From Betaproteobacteria bacterium (GTDB taxonomy: Bacteria > Pseudomonadota > Gammaproteobacteria > Burkholderiales > SG8-41): a stretch of DNA of 47,096 bases. The stretch spans positions 1 to 47,096 of the forward strand of contig JANXSE010000354.1 of NCBI GenBank assembly GCA_025356695.1, in the 5' to 3' direction. Shown piece by piece: positions 32,839 through 41,687 of the stretch; position 1 is the stretch's first letter; every line of letters starts with the position of its first letter. Below the pieces are notes generated by a model. The model saw only the letters and a program-made list of their open reading frames with translations, did no database searches and was not told where the DNA came from. The position numbers and the translations under genes are program-made.

Positions 32839-33300
32839 CTAAAACGCCTGCAACCGTTCCAGCAAATCCTTGCTCTCCGGAATGGTTCCCTGCTGATACA
32901 GATGTGAATGACGAATCACGCCCGCTGCATCGATCAGAAACGCCGATCGCGCATCGATACCGCGTTCATCGTTGAAAACGCCAAACGCCTTGCCGATGGC
33001 GCCGTGCGGCCAGTAATCAGACAGCAGAGGAAACGGCAGACCGCCCAGTTGCTCCGCCCAGGTCTTCAGACTGGGAATAGTGTCAGCGCTGATTTGCAGA
33101 ATTTCGACATTAAGCGCTTTGAATGCTTCGTAGTTCTCACGGAACCCGAGTACTTGATTCTTTCAGCCGCCGGTAAAAGCGAACGGCAGAAATGAAACCA
33201 CCGTCTTGCGGCCGCGAAAACCGGAGAGCTTTTGCGGATCGCCGGCGTGCGCTGCGAGTGAAAATTCCGGCGCCTGGGCACCGGGCTGGAGTATTGCCAT
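32839..33300 (-). CDS. Peroxiredoxin (AhpE/BCP-like redoxin), predicted selenoprotein (UGA at codon 46)
   Basis: A 153-residue peroxiredoxin read through one in-frame TGA at 33163-33165. The N-terminus MAILQPGAQAPEFSLAAH and FRGRKTVVSFLPFAFTGG lead directly to U46, where peroxiredoxins carry the peroxidatic Cys (AFTGVC in the family). Then KNQVLGFRENYEAF follows, with VEILQISADTIPSLKTWA, PFPLLSDYWPHGAIGKAFGV, and RSAFLIDAAGVIRHSHLY to a TAG stop; all are peroxiredoxin landmarks. It would reduce peroxides with a selenol. No second Cys is visible, suggesting a 1-Sec mechanism using an external thiol, perhaps the neighbouring FrnE-like protein (inference). A possible SECIS hairpin is at 33133-33153. 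Confidence 0.9.
33133..33153 (-). promoter_or_regulatory. Putative bacterial SECIS hairpin in the peroxiredoxin gene
   Basis: On the minus-strand RNA, GUACUC pairs with GAGAAC (one A-A mismatch), enclosing GGGUUCCGU, in which GG/CC can pair further. The loop begins about 16 nt after the UGA (19 nt if the inner GG/CC pairs form) and starts with G, as bacterial SECIS loops tend to. Found by eye only. Confidence 0.5.
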
Positions 33301-33424
33301 GTTGTTTCTCCTTGGGTAATGGACAACGCGAATATGATCGCACGTTCCGGTAAATTCCGGCACGCCTTTGCCGCACAATGCCCATGTCGCCGCCAGGGTC
33401 ACGCGGCAGCGTAAAATTGCCGCA

Positions 33425-33874
33425 ATGAACGATCACTATCTCGAAGATTACGCGGTCGGCCAGGCCTTCGACTCCGGCCGCCTGCGCGTAGGCGCCACGG
33501 CGATCCGTGAATTTGCCGCCGCCTACGACCCGCAGCCCTTCCATCTCGACGATGCTGCCGCGCGCGACACGCTGTTCCAGGGGCTGGCGGCGAGCGGCTG
33601 GCATACCGCGGCGCTAACGATGCGCCTGCTGGTCGAGAGTGATTTGAAACCAGCCGGCGGACTCATCGGCGCCGGCCTCGATGAAATGCGCTGGCCGCTG
33701 CCGGTGCGGCCCGGCGATGAACTGCACGCACGCAGCGAAATCATCGAAGTGCGGCGCTCGAAGTCGCGCCCGCAGTCCGGCATTATTAAAATCCGCACCA
33801 CCACATTCAATCAGCACGATGAGCCGGTGCAGGTATTCGTCGCCAATCTGCTGGTACCGGCGCGCGAGCACTAA
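33425..33874 (+). CDS. MaoC-family hot-dog dehydratase
   Basis: A 149-residue single hot-dog-fold protein of the MaoC/R-hydratase family. The ATG at 33425 begins MNDHYLEDYAVGQAF, and the hydratase motif appears as FAAAYDPQPFHLDDAAAR (Asp and His of the catalytic pair) with ASGWHTAALTMRLLVE. It should hydrate a 2-enoyl-CoA or act on a related thioester. The start is divergent from the selenoperoxiredoxin gene across 124 bp. Its TAA overlaps the ATG of the next small frame (TAATG), suggesting that gene was once translationally coupled. Confidence 0.9.
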   Translation: MNDHYLEDYAVGQAFDSGRLRVGATAIREFAAAYDPQPFHLDDAAARDTLFQGLAASGWHTAALTMRLLVESDLKPAGGLIGAGLDEMRWPLPVRPGDELHARSEIIEVRRSKSRPQSGIIKIRTTTFNQHDEPVQVFVANLLVPAREH

Positions 33875-34104
33875 TGTTCAAAGCGACCACACGCCACAAG
33901 CTGAAACTCAACGGCAGCGAGATCTTTGACGTCATCGGCATCGGCATCGGCGCCGGACTGGCGCCGCACACTGAACTCACGCTGCACTTGCACGGTGCCC
34001 ACGGCGTATCTGTTGATGCGCCCGGTCGAGGCCGGCATCGACACCATGGAAGAACTCGCGGCCTGCTGCCGCAGGTCTACCGCGAATTCGTCAACCGGCG
34101 CTGA
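33874..34104 (+). pseudogene. Frameshifted remnant resembling an aconitase C-terminal domain
   Basis: The first frame reads KLKLNGSEIFDVIGIGIGAG then LAPHTELTLHLHGAHG, which recalls the C-terminal swivel of aconitase A (FDIxGxxxGLxPxxxLTLxIHRADG). The continuation expected of that family appears in the next frame (PVEAGIDTMEELA, around 34020-34062) and then returns to the first frame (GLLPQVYREFVNRR). Two compensating frameshifts would explain this. It starts at the TAATG overlap with the MaoC gene. It may be a degraded fragment; a real 76-residue protein read in the first frame cannot be excluded. The aconitase resemblance is from memory of the family and uncertain. Confidence 0.4.
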
Positions 34105-34112
34105 CGCGAACC

Positions 34113-35339
34113 ATGACTGAAGACATTACACCGGCATTTCCAGCAGCGCCCGATGCGGCCGCCATTCAGACGATGTTGCGCCAGGCAATCGCACTGCGGC
34201 GGCAGAATGATATTGCCGGCACGCAGAACATGCTCAATGCGGTTCTCGCCAGCGATCCGCGCAATTACGACGCGCTGCATCTGCTCGGCAATCTGGCGCT
34301 GGAAACCGGCGACGGCGGGCGCGCGGTCGAACTGATCTCGAAAGCGATTCAAATCGACGGCAACCAGTCTGCGGCGCACTACAATCTTGGCAATGCGTTG
34401 CGCTTTCTCAAGCGCCACGAAGAGGCAATCGCCAGCTACAACCGCGCCATCGCGCTGCGGCCCGATTACGCGCGCGCCTGCAACAATCTCGCCAATTCAC
34501 TGCAGGACGCCGGGCGCAGCAAGGATGCGATCACGAGTTACGACCGGGCAGTGGCGATCGAGCCGGGGTTTGCCGATGCCTGGCATAACCGCGGCAACGT
34601 GTTGAACGAACTGAAACGCAGCAACGAAGCCATAACATCCTACCGGCGCGCCCTTGCCGCCGGCGGCGATGCTGCACGACTCGAATTCGAACTTGCTGCC
34701 TTGGGCGCAGGCGCCATGCCGGCCGCCGCACCACCGCTGTTTGTGGCCAATCTGTTCGACGGCTACGCGGAAAAATTCGATCAGCACCTGGTCAATGGCC
34801 TCAATTACCAGACGCCGCAGGCCGCCGTAGACGCCGTCAGAAAACTGCTCGATGGATCCGCCCTCGATATTCTCGATCTCGGTTGCGGCACCGGCTTGTG
34901 CGGCCCGCTGTTGCGACCGCTGGCAAAAACACTGATTGGCGTCGACCTCTCGCAAAACATGCTGAACAAGGCCGCCGAACGCAAACTCTACGATGAACTC
35001 GTTTGCGCGGAGGCCGCGCAATATCTGCAAACCTGCAAAACCGACTTCGATCTTGTCATCGCCACCGACGTATTCGTTTATATCGGCGACCTTAACGCGG
35101 TTTTTGCAGGCGCCAGACGCGCGCTCGGACCCGCCGGCTTTTTTGTATTCTCGGTCGAGCGCGGCGAGGAGATGGATTTCGTCTTGCACGAATCAAAGCG
35201 CTACGCGCATAGCGAGGCCTATCTGCGGCGTCTTGCCGCCGCGCATAGCTTGCCCATCGAAAAAATCGAAAACCACTTCCTGCGCAAAGACGGCGACACC
35301 GATATCAGCGGCTTGATTGCGGTGATGCGGCGGCACTAA
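34113..35339 (+). CDS. TPR-repeat SAM-dependent methyltransferase
   Basis: A 408-residue two-domain protein. Residues about 15-195 contain tandem tetratricopeptide repeats (for example AHYNLGNALRFLKRHEEAIASYNRAIALRP and following copies). After a short linker (LFVANLFDGYAEKFDQHLV), a class I methyltransferase domain follows with motif I ILDLGCGTGLCGPLL and IGVDLSQNMLNKAAE, then DLVIATDVFVYIGDL as motif IV. The TPR part probably presents a protein substrate to the methyltransferase. The start ATG at 34113 has no clear ribosome site and lies 8 bp after the remnant. Target unknown. Confidence 0.92.
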   Translation: MTEDITPAFPAAPDAAAIQTMLRQAIALRRQNDIAGTQNMLNAVLASDPRNYDALHLLGNLALETGDGGRAVELISKAIQIDGNQSAAHYNLGNALRFLKRHEEAIASYNRAIALRPDYARACNNLANSLQDAGRSKDAITSYDRAVAIEPGFADAWHNRGNVLNELKRSNEAITSYRRALAAGGDAARLEFELAALGAGAMPAAAPPLFVANLFDGYAEKFDQHLVNGLNYQTPQAAVDAVRKLLDGSALDILDLGCGTGLCGPLLRPLAKTLIGVDLSQNMLNKAAERKLYDELVCAEAAQYLQTCKTDFDLVIATDVFVYIGDLNAVFAGARRALGPAGFFVFSVERGEEMDFVLHESKRYAHSEAYLRRLAAAHSLPIEKIENHFLRKDGDTDISGLIAVMRRH

Positions 35340-35434
35340 GCCGGGTTTGCGTTTGTAATTGCGATGCCGCTTATGCCGTATAGTTTGCAATTGATTTCAA
35401 CAAAACAATGGTCGAAACCCCCGGGAGGAGAACT

Positions 35435-36592
35435 ATGCTCAGCCGCGCCGCTCTGACGACGACACTCGCACTGCTCATACCGATGCTGCCCGCTGCGGCG
35501 CAAACCCCGCCGATGCAAACCTGCCAGTTGGGCGACTTGAAACTCGAGAGCGGCGAAGTCATCCGCAATTTCCGCATGACTTACATTACGCACGGTACGC
35601 TCAACGCAGCGAAAAGCAACGCCATCCTGTCAATCCACGGTTTGCAGGGCAACCGCACGAATCAAAGCTACTGGGTCGGACCCGGCCGCGCCTTCGACAG
35701 CAGACGTTATTTCATCGTGCAGCCCGATACGCTGGGTGTCGCCTCGATGGATCCCGATGCCACCACCTCGCCGACGCGTTCCGGTCTCAACATGGCGTTT
35801 CCGCGCTTCAACATCCGCGACATGGTCAACGCCGAACACCGCATGCTGACCGAATGCCTCGGCATCACTCATCTCGTTGCCGTCGCCGGCAGCTCGATGG
35901 GCGGCATCGAAACCTTTCAATGGATGGTCAGCCATCCAACCTTCATGGACGCGGCGATACCGGTAACACCGATGGCGCGCGCCAACCGTCAGGGCAATTT
36001 CATCTGGGAAGGTGTACGCCAGGTTGTGATGGTCGATCCGAAATGGCGCGATGGCAATTATCCGAACGACGATCCACCGCGTTCAGGCATCGGCGTCGGC
36101 CTGCAGATACAAAGTGTGGTCGGCTCTTCTGCGGCCGGCTTTGAAGAAGAATTCGCCGCGCGCGAAGAAGTGCATGCCGCCTACGCAAAAGATGCCGCTG
36201 CGGTCGGCAACACCGTGCAGGCACGCGACTGGATCTACCGCAGCTGGGCGATCCAGAGCCACGACATCGCACAAACGCCGGGCTTCAACGGCGACTTCGC
36301 CGCCGCCGCGCGTTCAGTCAAAGCGCGCGTGCTGATGTTCCCGAACTGCCACGATCAACTGCACGCCGCACGCGAAGGCGGCGTGCTCGAAGCCGCCGCA
36401 CTCATCCCGGTCGCCAAGCTCGTTGATATCGACGACATCGGCGGCCACCGCGGTTCGCGCAGCCCGAAAGCACTGGCGCAATTCGACATGGAAGTGCGCG
36501 ATCTCCTGAAACGCATCGAAGACAAACGCCCCGGCATCAGCGGCCCGCGTTTTCCGAGAAACTGGATACGTACCGATTATTGCCGCGCCTGA
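35435..36592 (+). CDS. Exported alpha/beta hydrolase related to homoserine O-acetyltransferase (MetX family)
   Basis: A 385-residue protein. GGGAGGAG lies 4 bp before the ATG at 35435; the frame is open to 35408. A signal peptide ([18 protein letters not shown]) precedes a MetX-like fold: [50 protein letters not shown], the nucleophile elbow [13 protein letters not shown] and the C-terminal [15 protein letters not shown] and [12 protein letters not shown]. Cytoplasmic MetX acetylates homoserine; an exported copy is unlikely to do that and is more probably an esterase or amidase. Substrate unknown. Confidence 0.88.
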   Translation: MLSRAALTTTLALLIPMLPAAAQTPPMQTCQLGDLKLESGEVIRNFRMTYITHGTLNAAKSNAILSIHGLQGNRTNQSYWVGPGRAFDSRRYFIVQPDTLGVASMDPDATTSPTRSGLNMAFPRFNIRDMVNAEHRMLTECLGITHLVAVAGSSMGGIETFQWMVSHPTFMDAAIPVTPMARANRQGNFIWEGVRQVVMVDPKWRDGNYPNDDPPRSGIGVGLQIQSVVGSSAAGFEEEFAAREEVHAAYAKDAAAVGNTVQARDWIYRSWAIQSHDIAQTPGFNGDFAAAARSVKARVLMFPNCHDQLHAAREGGVLEAAALIPVAKLVDIDDIGGHRGSRSPKALAQFDMEVRDLLKRIEDKRPGISGPRFPRNWIRTDYCRA

Positions 36593-36665
36593 CAGCACGT
36601 TGAAACCATCCACATCGGGATGAGGTCGGCCCGCGGCCTTAACCCGTTCCGCAAAACCAGGCGTA

Positions 36666-37622
36666 TTACCCGCGCGCGAGGTTCCGCGCAATAAACGCCT
36701 TCACCATCTCCTGCGCGCGCCGGGTCTGCGCACTGGGTTTGGCGACCCACTCGTGTTCGCTGTCTTCGAAAATCGTGAATGAAATATCACCGCCGGCCGC
36801 CTTGTAGGTGGCGGCGAATTTTTCCTGCACCGCAGGCATCACGTTGTCGTCGAGCGCGCCCTGCATCACCAGCAGCGGCACCAGATTCACCGCCTCTTTG
36901 CGCTCGAGTATCTGCTGCGGATTCGCCTCGTAGATGCTTTCCCACGGCACGAAATAGTTTCTGGTGCTCTTCACCATGCCTTCGCGTTTTTTCTGCTCGG
37001 CGTTGAGAAACCGCGCATACGGGTCGCTGATCGGCGAACGCGCCGCGACGTAGGCCACCGTCGCGTCCACGTTCGGCGCTTCCAGCAGCGGAATTGCGTT
37101 GTAGCGCGGGTCTTTCGGCCGCATGCCGAGGAGTTCGGCGACATGGCCGCCGGTGGAACTGCCGTAGACGCCGATTCTGGAGGCGTCACCGTTCCACGAA
37201 GACGCACGCGCTTTCAACCAGCGTACGCCGTAGTTGGCATCCTGGATGCTGGCCGGGTACGGCGCTTCGGGTGCGAGCGTGAGGTCGATTGCCACGACCA
37301 GCACGCCGCTTGCGGCGATCGCGCGATCCATCGGCTCTTCGGCGAAACGATCCTTGTTGTTCCATGCGCCGCCGTGCAGATCGAGCAGCACCGGGAAAGG
37401 TCCCGCGCCCTGCGGCTGATAGATGCGCGCCTTCAGCTGGCGGCCCTTGGCGGTGCGGCGGAAATCGACTTCGCTGACGCTAATCTCGAATTTCGCAAAC
37501 GGATCGTAGGCGATCCTTATCGCGGAGCCGCCGCCCGGCTGCGCGCAGCCGGCAACGCCGGCGACACCCGCCAACGACACGGTCTTGAGAAAATTGCGGC
37601 GCTGTCCTGAGTGCTGTTTCAT
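36666..37622 (-). CDS. Tat-exported lipoprotein esterase (BD-FAE/HSL-like alpha/beta hydrolase)
   Basis: A 318-residue hydrolase with a twin-arginine motif near the N-terminus (RRNFLKTVSLAGVAGVAGC, Arg 8-9), ending in a lipobox with Cys 26, so it is predicted to be a Tat-exported lipoprotein. The catalytic features are intact: the oxyanion HGGAWN, the nucleophile elbow YGSSTGGHVAELLG, the acid in GALDDNVMP and the His in DSEHEWVAKP. AAGGAGG precedes the ATG. It lies divergent from the Tat-signal MmgE/PrpD gene across 169 bp, so two Tat-exported proteins share a control region. Probably an ester hydrolase for an envelope or external substrate. Confidence 0.9.
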   Translation of the reverse strand: MKQHSGQRRNFLKTVSLAGVAGVAGCAQPGGGSAIRIAYDPFAKFEISVSEVDFRRTAKGRQLKARIYQPQGAGPFPVLLDLHGGAWNNKDRFAEEPMDRAIAASGVLVVAIDLTLAPEAPYPASIQDANYGVRWLKARASSWNGDASRIGVYGSSTGGHVAELLGMRPKDPRYNAIPLLEAPNVDATVAYVAARSPISDPYARFLNAEQKKREGMVKSTRNYFVPWESIYEANPQQILERKEAVNLVPLLVMQGALDDNVMPAVQEKFAATYKAAGGDISFTIFEDSEHEWVAKPSAQTRRAQEMVKAFIARNLARG

Positions 37623-37791
37623 GAATTCCTCCTTGTCGTGGCGCAGCCTTGGTTTCAGCCATTTTCCACTTGCATGGCAACTTTACGCTTAAAAGCCGGC
37701 GCCTGCCAGAACGGGGTGCTATGGTGCGGCAGCCGATTGTGCGGTAAAAAAGCGCTCTGCCTGTCTACAAGAACAAAACCCCGGAGGAACT

Positions 37792-39312
37792 ATGAACGAT
37801 AAAAATGATCAGGCCGCGCAAAGCCGTGCGCGCCGCAGATTTCTCACACAGGTTGCCAGCACCGGCGCAGCAGCCGGCGCCGCGGTCGCGCTGCCGGCCA
37901 TGGCACAAAACAGCAGCGAGGGCCCGCGCATGAGCAAGTCCGTACCGAATCAGCCGTCGCTTTCGCAAACGATTGCGGAGTACGCAGTCAATCTCAAATA
38001 CGAAGACATCCCGCCGGAAGTAGTACGCACCACCAAGCGCATTGTTCTTGACACCATCGGCTGCGCGATCGGCGGCCACACGGCGGGGCCGGCGCGGATT
38101 GCGCAGAAGCTCGCTGGAAACGTCAGCGCGAAAAATGCGGCGACCGTGATGTGCACTGGGCAAAAAACCACGCCGGAGATGGCGGTGTTCGCCAACGGCG
38201 TGATGATCCGCTATCTCGATTTCAACGACGGCTTTATCAGCAGCGGCGGCAGCGGACATCCGAGCGATTCGCTCGCCGCGCTGCTGACGCCGACGGAACT
38301 CTACGGCAAAAGCGGCCGCGACCTGATCACAGCCATGGTGCTCACCTACGAGGTATTCGGCAAGATCACCGACGTGCTGAATGCGCGCTTGAAGGGGCTT
38401 GATCAGTCGACGGTGCTCGGTCTGGCCTCGGTGGTCGGTGCCGGCAAGCTGATGGGCCTGACCAGGGAACAGCTCACCAACGCGATTGGTATCACCGTTG
38501 GCGCCAACTCTGCACTCAATCAGGGCCGCGTCGGTACGCTGTCGAACTTCAAGTCCTACTCCTGCGCCGATGCCAGCCGCAAAGCGATCTTCTCGGCGCA
38601 AATGGCGCAGGCCGGCATGACCGGCCCCACCGAAGTATTCGAGGGCCGCGACGGTTTTTTCAACGTCATCAACAACAAGCAAGTTTTCAAACCCGCCCCG
38701 CTCGGCAGCGTACCTTTGTGCATCACGCTCGCCTTCACCAAGCGCTTCGCGCTCGGCCAGTATTCGCAGACCGTCGCGCAGGCGGCAATGGAAGCGCGCA
38801 CCTTCTACAAAAATCCGGACGAAATTGCCGAAATCAACCTCAATGTGTCGCACGGTGCAATCCACGTGATGGCCGCCAGCCCCGACAAATGGCGGCCGCA
38901 GACGCATGAGACTGCCGACCACAGCATGCCCTACTCGACCGGTGTGATTTTCATGTACGGCTCGCTCGACGAGAGCTATTACGAAGCCCCCTACCTGCAC
39001 GACGAAAAGCTGCTCGCTCTCGTCGCCAAGGTAAAAGTGATCCCGTCCGAAGAAGCCGACAAACGCGAAGCCGAAATCAACCTGTGCGATCTCGAACTTG
39101 TGCTGAAATCGGGTGCGCGCCACAAGGTGCGCGTCGAATACCACCGCGGCCATTGGAAAAACCCGATGACCGACGCCGAGATGGAGGAAAAATTCCGCGG
39201 CCTCGCGCACAAGCATCTGAAGGCCGACCGCGTCAATGCGTTGCTCAAGCAGTTGTGGGCGCTTGAAAACATGCCGAAGGCCGGCGCCATACTCGGGCTC
39301 ACGCGCGTTTAA
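37792..39312 (+). CDS. MmgE/PrpD family protein with Tat signal peptide
   Basis: A 506-residue protein with CGGAGGA 4 bp before the ATG. Residues 1-39 are a twin-arginine leader: RARRRFLTQVASTGAAAG, hydrophobic AAVALPAMAQ, with a signal peptidase site after AMA at about 38. The rest is MmgE/PrpD: RIVLDTIGCAIGG, ANGVMIRYLDFNDGF, GHPSDSLAALL, DQSTVLGLASVVGAG and ETADHSMPYSTGVIF. The pattern closely matches the cytoplasmic paralogue at 26327 throughout. MmgE/PrpD enzymes are normally cytoplasmic, so export of a folded member is unusual. It would act on a periplasmic carboxylate; the substrate is unknown. Confidence 0.92.
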   Translation: MNDKNDQAAQSRARRRFLTQVASTGAAAGAAVALPAMAQNSSEGPRMSKSVPNQPSLSQTIAEYAVNLKYEDIPPEVVRTTKRIVLDTIGCAIGGHTAGPARIAQKLAGNVSAKNAATVMCTGQKTTPEMAVFANGVMIRYLDFNDGFISSGGSGHPSDSLAALLTPTELYGKSGRDLITAMVLTYEVFGKITDVLNARLKGLDQSTVLGLASVVGAGKLMGLTREQLTNAIGITVGANSALNQGRVGTLSNFKSYSCADASRKAIFSAQMAQAGMTGPTEVFEGRDGFFNVINNKQVFKPAPLGSVPLCITLAFTKRFALGQYSQTVAQAAMEARTFYKNPDEIAEINLNVSHGAIHVMAASPDKWRPQTHETADHSMPYSTGVIFMYGSLDESYYEAPYLHDEKLLALVAKVKVIPSEEADKREAEINLCDLELVLKSGARHKVRVEYHRGHWKNPMTDAEMEEKFRGLAHKHLKADRVNALLKQLWALENMPKAGAILGLTRV

Positions 39313-39336
39313 TTGCCTGGAAAACTTCCGCCATCA

Positions 39337-39420
39337 AATATCCGTCGTCCCCGCGAAGGCGGGGACCCAGGTTCTTCCATCTGGATACCTGCTTTAGCGG
39401 GAACGACACCGCGGATATTT
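39337..39420. repeat. Dispersed-type imperfect inverted repeat
   Basis: The ends AATATCCG and CGGATATT are inverted copies, and inside them GTCCCCGC/GCGGGGAC forms a perfect 8-bp hairpin (39347-39366), with GCGGGAACGAC on the right side as a diverged partner. Intergenic repeats of the form TCGTCCCCGCGAAGGCGGGG are familiar in betaproteobacterial genomes. It lies between the MmgE/PrpD gene and the MazG-like gene on the same strand and may act as a transcript 3' end. Confidence 0.7.
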
Positions 39421-39450
39421 TCAGTTTGATTGGCAATGAATTAAATCTGA

Positions 39451-39903
39451 ATGGAATCGCAGAACATGAACAAACCCTTCGCCACCCGCATCGCCGCCAT
39501 GAATGCGATGTACAAGCTGCCCGCCAATGAAAACCCGACCCTGCCCGTCGACGTGGCAGAACGCCTCGGCAAATTCAAGACAACGTTGATGGACGAAGTG
39601 CATGAAATCGACGAGATCGTCGCGCTGGCAAAAAACGGCGGCGCAGCAGCCGATGTTGCCGTGGCGATTGCCGACGTCCTGGGCGACATCATCGTTTACT
39701 GCCGCTCCGAAGCGCTCAAGTACGGCCTGCCGCTCGAAGAGGTGCTCGACGTCATCATGGACAGCAATGAGAGCAAGTTGGGCGCCGACGGTAAACCGAT
39801 CTACGACGCCAACGGAAAATTTCTCAAAGGGCCGAACTACTGGAAGCCCGAACCGAAGATCAAGGCGCTGCTGGAAGCACGCGGCATCGACGTCAAAACC
39901 TGA
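39451..39903 (+). CDS. MazG-like nucleoside triphosphate pyrophosphohydrolase
   Basis: A 150-residue all-alpha protein of the MazG/PRA-PH/dUTPase superfamily. The metal-binding acidic motifs are visible: LMDEVHEIDEIV (ExxE type, about 46-57) and VAIADVLGDIIVY (ExxD type region, about 71-83), followed by SEALKYGLPLEEVLDVIMDSNESKLG, a segment typical of phosphoribosyl-ATP pyrophosphatase-like members. ATG 39451 is used; an in-frame ATG 15 bp later is possible, and neither has a strong ribosome site. It probably cleaves a nucleotide triphosphate to a monophosphate and PPi as house-cleaning. Preferred nucleotide unknown. Confidence 0.85.
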   Translation: MESQNMNKPFATRIAAMNAMYKLPANENPTLPVDVAERLGKFKTTLMDEVHEIDEIVALAKNGGAAADVAVAIADVLGDIIVYCRSEALKYGLPLEEVLDVIMDSNESKLGADGKPIYDANGKFLKGPNYWKPEPKIKALLEARGIDVKT

Positions 39904-39917
39904 TCAAGCCCCGCGTA

Positions 39918-41510
39918 CTAGCCGTCGACAAAGGTGGCGCGTTCGAAGTTAATACCTTTGTCGAGCAAGGCAGTGACTTTGATTGGTTTCGCGGCATCGA
40001 TAAAAAGCTCAACTGCCCGGTTCGGCGCATAAGAGGTCGGCGCCATGATCAGCGATGGCGGCGTTTTGCGCGCCTCGTCAGCCGACATCAGCAGCGCGCG
40101 GTCGTATTGTTTGCCATCAGCGGCAAGCACGCCGGGAATTTTCATCGCGATCGGCTGCGGCAAACCCGGAATGATGCGCAGACCGATTGAAACGGCGCCG
40201 CTCTCCTCAACGAGGATGCGCTGTACCGCGCCGAGATAAAAAGTGCGGCCGGTTGCGGTGCGCAGCCCGAGCAGCTGGTTATGGCTGATGCGGGTTGCTG
40301 CATCCGGCTTGCGGCACATGCCGAGTATGCCGGAGCGGCTGTGGTTAATAATTTCCCAGGTCTCGAGCGCGCCGCTCCTTTGCGACAGTAGCGCGTTCTC
40401 GGTGCGCTCGCTGACGTGGCCGAATATCTGCAGATCTTCTTCTTCGCGTTTTGTGAGTTGCGCGCCGGGCTGGCGGAACGGGCGCCCGGTAAGGTGAAAG
40501 TGCATCGCCGCGATCGACATCGACACCATGACTTTGAGCGACGACGGATTGCGCTCCTCGGTTCTGCCGTTGCTGGCGCCGCACCATTGCGCACCGAGCA
40601 GCAGCAACAGAGTTTCGCAGGCCGGCTGGCGCAATTCAGCGCCGAGTGCAAGTTCGGCCGGCGATTTGCCGTTGCGCAGGCCGGCGACCATTTGCAGCAA
40701 CAACGCTGCCAGACGGTCGAGTTCCAGATAACGCACATTCGGCGCCGGTTGCACTTCCTTACCCTCGCGCGCGCCGCTGCCGCTACCGAAAACAACCGCC
40801 AGACGCGGGCCGGTGGCCGCATCGGTAGATTTTGTAAATGTGATGAGCGAAGTCCATTGTTTCAGCCAGCGCTCGATTGTGCTGTATTGCGCCAGCGTCA
40901 AGGCATCCGGCGTAGCACGCTGGATCAGCAGCGTGCGCAGGTAAATCTCAGTGCAACTCGTGTCCGGCGCATCTTCGCCGAGCGGATCACCGACCGGCAC
41001 GCCGGCATGACCGGCCGCCTCGGCGGCCTCAAACAGCTTGTGCAGGCGCTGCCACAACGCCGCCGGAACCGCGCAGTAGATACGGTTGTAGTCGCGCATG
41101 GCAAGCGCGGCATAATCAAGCGCGCGCTGATAAACCTGCGGCAAATACATGCCATCTACCGCTACGCAACCCTCATAGCCCTGCAGCATGGCGTCCCACA
41201 GCCCGATCACGTCGTTCCAAATCGCGGCGCCGGGCGGATCGAGCGGCACCGGCTGATTGAACAGACGCTTCATGCGTTCGGCCTGCACATAGGCCACCGC
41301 CGAGCGCAAAGCTTCCATGATTTGCAAACGCAACCGCGCCGGCACCGCCGCGCCGTTGAGCAATTTGAGTTGCACAATGATTGCGCCCTGCGCCTGCTGC
41401 GCGTTGGTAAGCGGCAATTGCGCCAGCCAGCGCTTGCAGTCCTGCTCGGTATCGATCTTGAGGGCCGGGGAATTCAAGTTCTGTCGCTTAGGTAAAAATG
41501 TCGCCGACAT
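39918..41510 (-). CDS. Large conserved protein with C-terminal PilZ-like domain
   Basis: A 530-residue cytoplasmic protein; the ATG at 41510 is preferred (MSATFLPKRQNLN), as the open frame to 41606 adds only low-quality sequence. Residues 1-400 are mostly alpha-helical with no recognised domain. The C-terminal part includes LETWEIINHSRSGILGMC, whose NxSxxG is the second half of the PilZ c-di-GMP-binding motif, then QLLGLRTATGRTFYLGAVQRI like a PilZ barrel; the upstream RxxxR half is not clear. It is divergent from a GGDEF cyclase gene across 177 bp, which supports a c-di-GMP role. The PilZ call is moderately sure. Confidence 0.72.
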   Translation of the reverse strand: MSATFLPKRQNLNSPALKIDTEQDCKRWLAQLPLTNAQQAQGAIIVQLKLLNGAAVPARLRLQIMEALRSAVAYVQAERMKRLFNQPVPLDPPGAAIWNDVIGLWDAMLQGYEGCVAVDGMYLPQVYQRALDYAALAMRDYNRIYCAVPAALWQRLHKLFEAAEAAGHAGVPVGDPLGEDAPDTSCTEIYLRTLLIQRATPDALTLAQYSTIERWLKQWTSLITFTKSTDAATGPRLAVVFGSGSGAREGKEVQPAPNVRYLELDRLAALLLQMVAGLRNGKSPAELALGAELRQPACETLLLLLGAQWCGASNGRTEERNPSSLKVMVSMSIAAMHFHLTGRPFRQPGAQLTKREEEDLQIFGHVSERTENALLSQRSGALETWEIINHSRSGILGMCRKPDAATRISHNQLLGLRTATGRTFYLGAVQRILVEESGAVSIGLRIIPGLPQPIAMKIPGVLAADGKQYDRALLMSADEARKTPPSLIMAPTSYAPNRAVELFIDAAKPIKVTALLDKGINFERATFVDG

Positions 41511-41687
41511 TCTACCGCAAGCAATTGCCGGGACCCGCCGCCCCGCGCAGCCGCGCCACGACCCCGCCGGGGCAAATCCGTGAAAAGCCGCGGTTTCACC
41601 GCCCAATTCGACGCCTATTCAGCGCGCCCTGCGTACTACAATCATCCAGCGCCGCGCCTCGCCGTGGCACTTCATGATTGATGCCAA

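Noticed and set aside
32092..33300. UGA codons interpreted as nonsense mutations or sequencing errors
   Set aside because: Three separate genes have exactly one interruption, always TGA, always at the catalytic Cys, with intact sequence on both sides and a hairpin downstream. Read data are still needed for proof.
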